A stretch of DNA of 7,567 nucleotides from Sulfurimonas sp. (GTDB lineage: Bacteria > Campylobacterota > Campylobacteria > Campylobacterales > Sulfurimonadaceae), in assembly GCA_027066935.1 (NCBI GenBank), contig JAMOMX010000388.1, forward strand, positions 1 to 7,567, read 5' to 3'. The notes beneath the pieces were generated by a model. The model ran no database searches and was not told the DNA's origin. It was given only the letters and a program-made list of their open reading frames with translations. Of this stretch, positions 5,886-7,567 are shown piece by piece. The position numbers and the translations under genes are program-made. Numbering within the stretch: position 1 is the stretch's first letter; the number at the start of each line of letters is the position of its first letter.

Positions 5886-7072
5886 TTCTAGAATATATTA
5901 ACCTTAATAACTCAAGAGAGATAATAAGTATAAATAAAAAAGCTAAAACAGTAGATAGATGGATAAAAATTAATGCAAAAAATAAATTAGAGTTTATTAA
6001 AGAGTTTTTACCCCTTTTTATGAGTGGACAAAAATTAATTTTATTTGATTCAAACCATAAACAATTATTAGACTTTCATGAGCAAAACAATATAAATAAA
6101 TTTAAAAATATTGATGAAGTAAACAAACATAGCCAACTTTTGTTTTTTACATCTGGTAGTAGTAGTTTTCCAGTAGGTGCCTTTAAAAGTAGAGAAAACC
6201 TTGAAAAAGAGATAAAAGTATTAAAAAAGTTAGTAAAAAAATATGATATAAAAAAAGTAGTAGTAAGTGTCCCTTTTGTTCATATATACGGCGTACTAGC
6301 TGGCTTATTGTTGCCGTTACATCTAGGTGAAATAAAATTAGTTATAAAAGAAAATTTTTTACCTTATGAACTATTGTATGAGACGCTAGATAGAGGTACT
6401 TTAGTTATAACTACACCAGTATATATAAAAGCGTTACCTATGTTAAGAGAAGATATAAACTTAAGTAAAAGCCTTTTTATTTGCTCTACTGGTCCATTAG
6501 ATAAAGATGATGTAGTAGCATTAGAAGATAAATATAAAACAAATTTATTGCAACTCTTTGGTTCAACTGAAACGGGGGGAATTGCATATAAGTTTAGCTC
6601 ATCAACAAAATGGATCCCCATGGATAGTGTAGAGGTATCTACATCTGATGATAGGTTATGTGTAAAGTCTGAGTTTGTATCACCTTTTATAATAGATGAA
6701 AAAATAATTGAACTTTATCAACCTTTTGTTACTGAAGATATTATAGAAAAAAGTGAAAAAGGATTTACACTAGTTGGAAGGTCAAATAAAATTATAAAAA
6801 TCGCAGGAAAAAGAATCTCTGCTTCACATATAGAATCACAGCTAGAGGGTATTGATGGTGTTGAAAAAGTAGTGGTTGAACTTGTGTATAAAAAAGAACT
6901 ACTTAGAAGTGAACAGATTAATATTATATTACAAGCAAATAACAAAATTTCAAAAAAAATCATTAAGGATAAAATATGTGAGAGTTATGGTGTATTAACA
7001 ATCCCATTTAAAATTATATATGTGCAAAGTATTGATTTTTCATCTATGGGAAAAAAAATCATTTTTAGGTAG
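5882..7072 (+). CDS. Short AMP-forming acyl/aryl-acid ligase (ANL superfamily, likely acyl-ACP synthetase)
   Basis: A 396-residue adenylate-forming enzyme that would activate a carboxylic acid with ATP and pass it to a thiol, here most plausibly the operon's own ACP. Motifs are in order: a P-loop FFTSGSSSFPVGAF (~88-101), STGPLD (~202-207), the A5 motif FGSTE (226-230), an acidic residue in FVTEDI followed by GRSNKIIKIAGKR (hinge/A8, ~299-311), and a C-terminal SSMGKKIIFR holding the candidate catalytic lysine (K391 or K392). The P-loop is odd: the usual TSGS/TTGxPK has lost G and K (SSSFPVG). The protein is shorter than typical 500-550-residue CoA ligases because the N-terminal region is compact, as in aryl-polyene cluster ligases. 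The ATG at 5882 overlaps the exporter's TGA (ATGA), which is preferred over an in-frame ATG at 5849 lying deep inside the exporter gene. Last gene of the operon. Confidence 0.85.
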   Translation: MILEYINLNNSREIISINKKAKTVDRWIKINAKNKLEFIKEFLPLFMSGQKLILFDSNHKQLLDFHEQNNINKFKNIDEVNKHSQLLFFTSGSSSFPVGAFKSRENLEKEIKVLKKLVKKYDIKKVVVSVPFVHIYGVLAGLLLPLHLGEIKLVIKENFLPYELLYETLDRGTLVITTPVYIKALPMLREDINLSKSLFICSTGPLDKDDVVALEDKYKTNLLQLFGSTETGGIAYKFSSSTKWIPMDSVEVSTSDDRLCVKSEFVSPFIIDEKIIELYQPFVTEDIIEKSEKGFTLVGRSNKIIKIAGKRISASHIESQLEGIDGVEKVVVELVYKKELLRSEQINIILQANNKISKKIIKDKICESYGVLTIPFKIIYVQSIDFSSMGKKIIFR

Positions 7073-7140
7073 TTTTTAAGTTTAAACTAGATTATGCAAT
7101 ATAAATTTTTGTACCTGTAAGTATCAAATCAAAGTAAACC

Positions 7141-7149
7141 TGCTATAAT
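7141..7149 (+). promoter_or_regulatory. Extended -10 promoter of the AMIN-protein gene
   Basis: TGCTATAAT is a perfect extended -10 element, with no obvious -35 box. A start near 7156 would give a leader of about 20 nt before the TTG at 7176. It separates this gene transcriptionally from the upstream operon. Confidence 0.65.
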
Positions 7150-7165
7150 ACTTTTATTCATAATT

Positions 7166-7170
7166 GGGGG
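7166..7170 (+). promoter_or_regulatory. Ribosome binding site that fixes the TTG start of the AMIN-protein gene
   Basis: GGGGG lies 5 nt before the TTG at 7176. The peptide starting there (MIKIFIFMLVLSLSLQA) is a complete signal peptide, whereas the next ATG, seven codons in, lacks both a ribosome binding site and the lysine-containing N-region. Confidence 0.6.
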
Positions 7171-7175
7171 TAAGT

Positions 7176-7567
7176 TTGATTAAGATATTTATATTTATGT
7201 TAGTATTATCTCTTTCACTTCAAGCTAGAGAAAATCCATTTTTTCCTTCTATTGGGGAGCAAGATTTAACCCAAACCTCAAACAAAGACAACTCAATAGC
7301 ACCACTTAAGCGTGTAGCTATAGAACTACCCTCACATGCTAGAGTTTTGCAAAAAGTAAGTGTGACATTTAAAAGTTTAGATGGCTCAATAGAAGTAAAA
7401 TCTATAAATTTAAAAAAAGCTGTTGATTGGCATCTGCCAATATTTATTTCCCAATCTATGGGTGAGATATCAACAATAAAAACACCTAAAAAAAATAAAA
7501 CTATAAAATATACACCTTTATTTAAATCTAAATATGTGAGTTTTTACCATAATAACAAAGAGTTAAA
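7176..7567 (+). CDS. AMIN-domain secreted protein, N-terminal part (3' end outside window)
   Basis: The frame from a TTG at 7176 is open to the end of the window (130 full codons). It starts with a signal peptide, residues 1-17 ending LSLQA, followed by RENPFFPSIGEQD. The mature start ARENPFFP and the downstream strands (LKRVAIELPSHARVLQKVSV, then LDGSIEVKSINLKKAVDWHLP) match the N-terminal part of AMIN-domain proteins common in Campylobacterota. AMIN domains target periplasmic or envelope proteins to peptidoglycan or septal sites; the AMIN domain itself would start around residue 105 or beyond, so it is only partly visible. Any C-terminal enzymatic domain is out of view. The gene has its own promoter and ribosome binding site and is not part of the upstream overlapping operon. 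The family call is from the pattern of the N-terminal region and is moderately secure. Confidence 0.65.
   Translation, partial: MIKIFIFMLVLSLSLQARENPFFPSIGEQDLTQTSNKDNSIAPLKRVAIELPSHARVLQKVSVTFKSLDGSIEVKSINLKKAVDWHLPIFISQSMGEISTIKTPKKNKTIKYTPLFKSKYVSFYHNNKEL

Noticed and set aside
6364..6963. Two minus-strand reading frames opposite the ligase.
   Set aside because: They are antisense shadows of the ligase motifs and have no recognisable domain.
7070..7110. Possible terminator after the ligase gene: TAGTTT/AAACTA arms and the palindrome AGTTTAAACT, with a T run at 7106-7110.
   Set aside because: The stem is all weak A-T pairs apart from one G-C, and the T run is about 16 nt away, so it does not look like an intrinsic terminator.
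1..7567. Mobile elements, CRISPR arrays, tRNA or rRNA genes.
   Set aside because: No transposase or integrase, no regularly spaced repeats, and no cloverleaf or rRNA-like sequence could be recognised by eye on either strand.

Overview
This is an AT-rich, tightly packed bacterial window. The gene content (an ArgS C-terminus, a SurA-like periplasmic chaperone and an AMIN protein with an ARENPFFP-type mature N-terminus), the TG-n-TATAAT promoters without a clear -35 box, and the base composition all suggest a member of the Campylobacterota (Epsilonproteobacteria), probably a Sulfurimonas- or Arcobacter-like organism. That placement is an inference from gene style; no rRNA or other marker is present.

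Left flank (1-1588) is housekeeping. It holds the 3' end of argS on the + strand. Converging on it is a two-gene minus-strand unit: a SurA-like periplasmic chaperone/PPIase-type protein followed 5 nt later by a dCMP deaminase. The two convergent stop codons are only 2 nt apart.

The divergent intergenic region (1589-1822, 234 nt) carries promoters in both directions. The minus-strand promoter appears duplicated as a perfect 11-bp tandem repeat. The region also holds a decayed palindromic repeat, a small hairpin, and a strong extended -10 preceded by a T9 tract that drives the large + strand operon.

The core (1823-7072) is one operon of six genes in which every junction overlaps (by 8, 26, 8, 17 and 4 nt): acyl carrier protein, six-TM membrane protein of the COG4648 type, PlsC-type acyltransferase, LolA-like periplasmic protein, MMPL/RND-family exporter, and a short AMP-forming acyl/aryl ligase. 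These are the loading, acyl-transfer and export parts found in aryl-polyene-type and related type II PKS/fatty-acid gene clusters. No ketosynthase, ketoreductase, dehydratase, thioesterase or glycosyltransferase is present, and both ends of the operon appear bounded by unrelated genes. The inferred job is to activate a carboxylic acid onto a dedicated ACP, transfer it to a lipid at the inner membrane, and move the product across the periplasm with the MMPL pump and the LolA-like carrier. The substrate is unknown.

Right flank (7073-7567): a new extended -10 promoter and a TTG-started, secreted AMIN-domain protein that runs off the end of the window.
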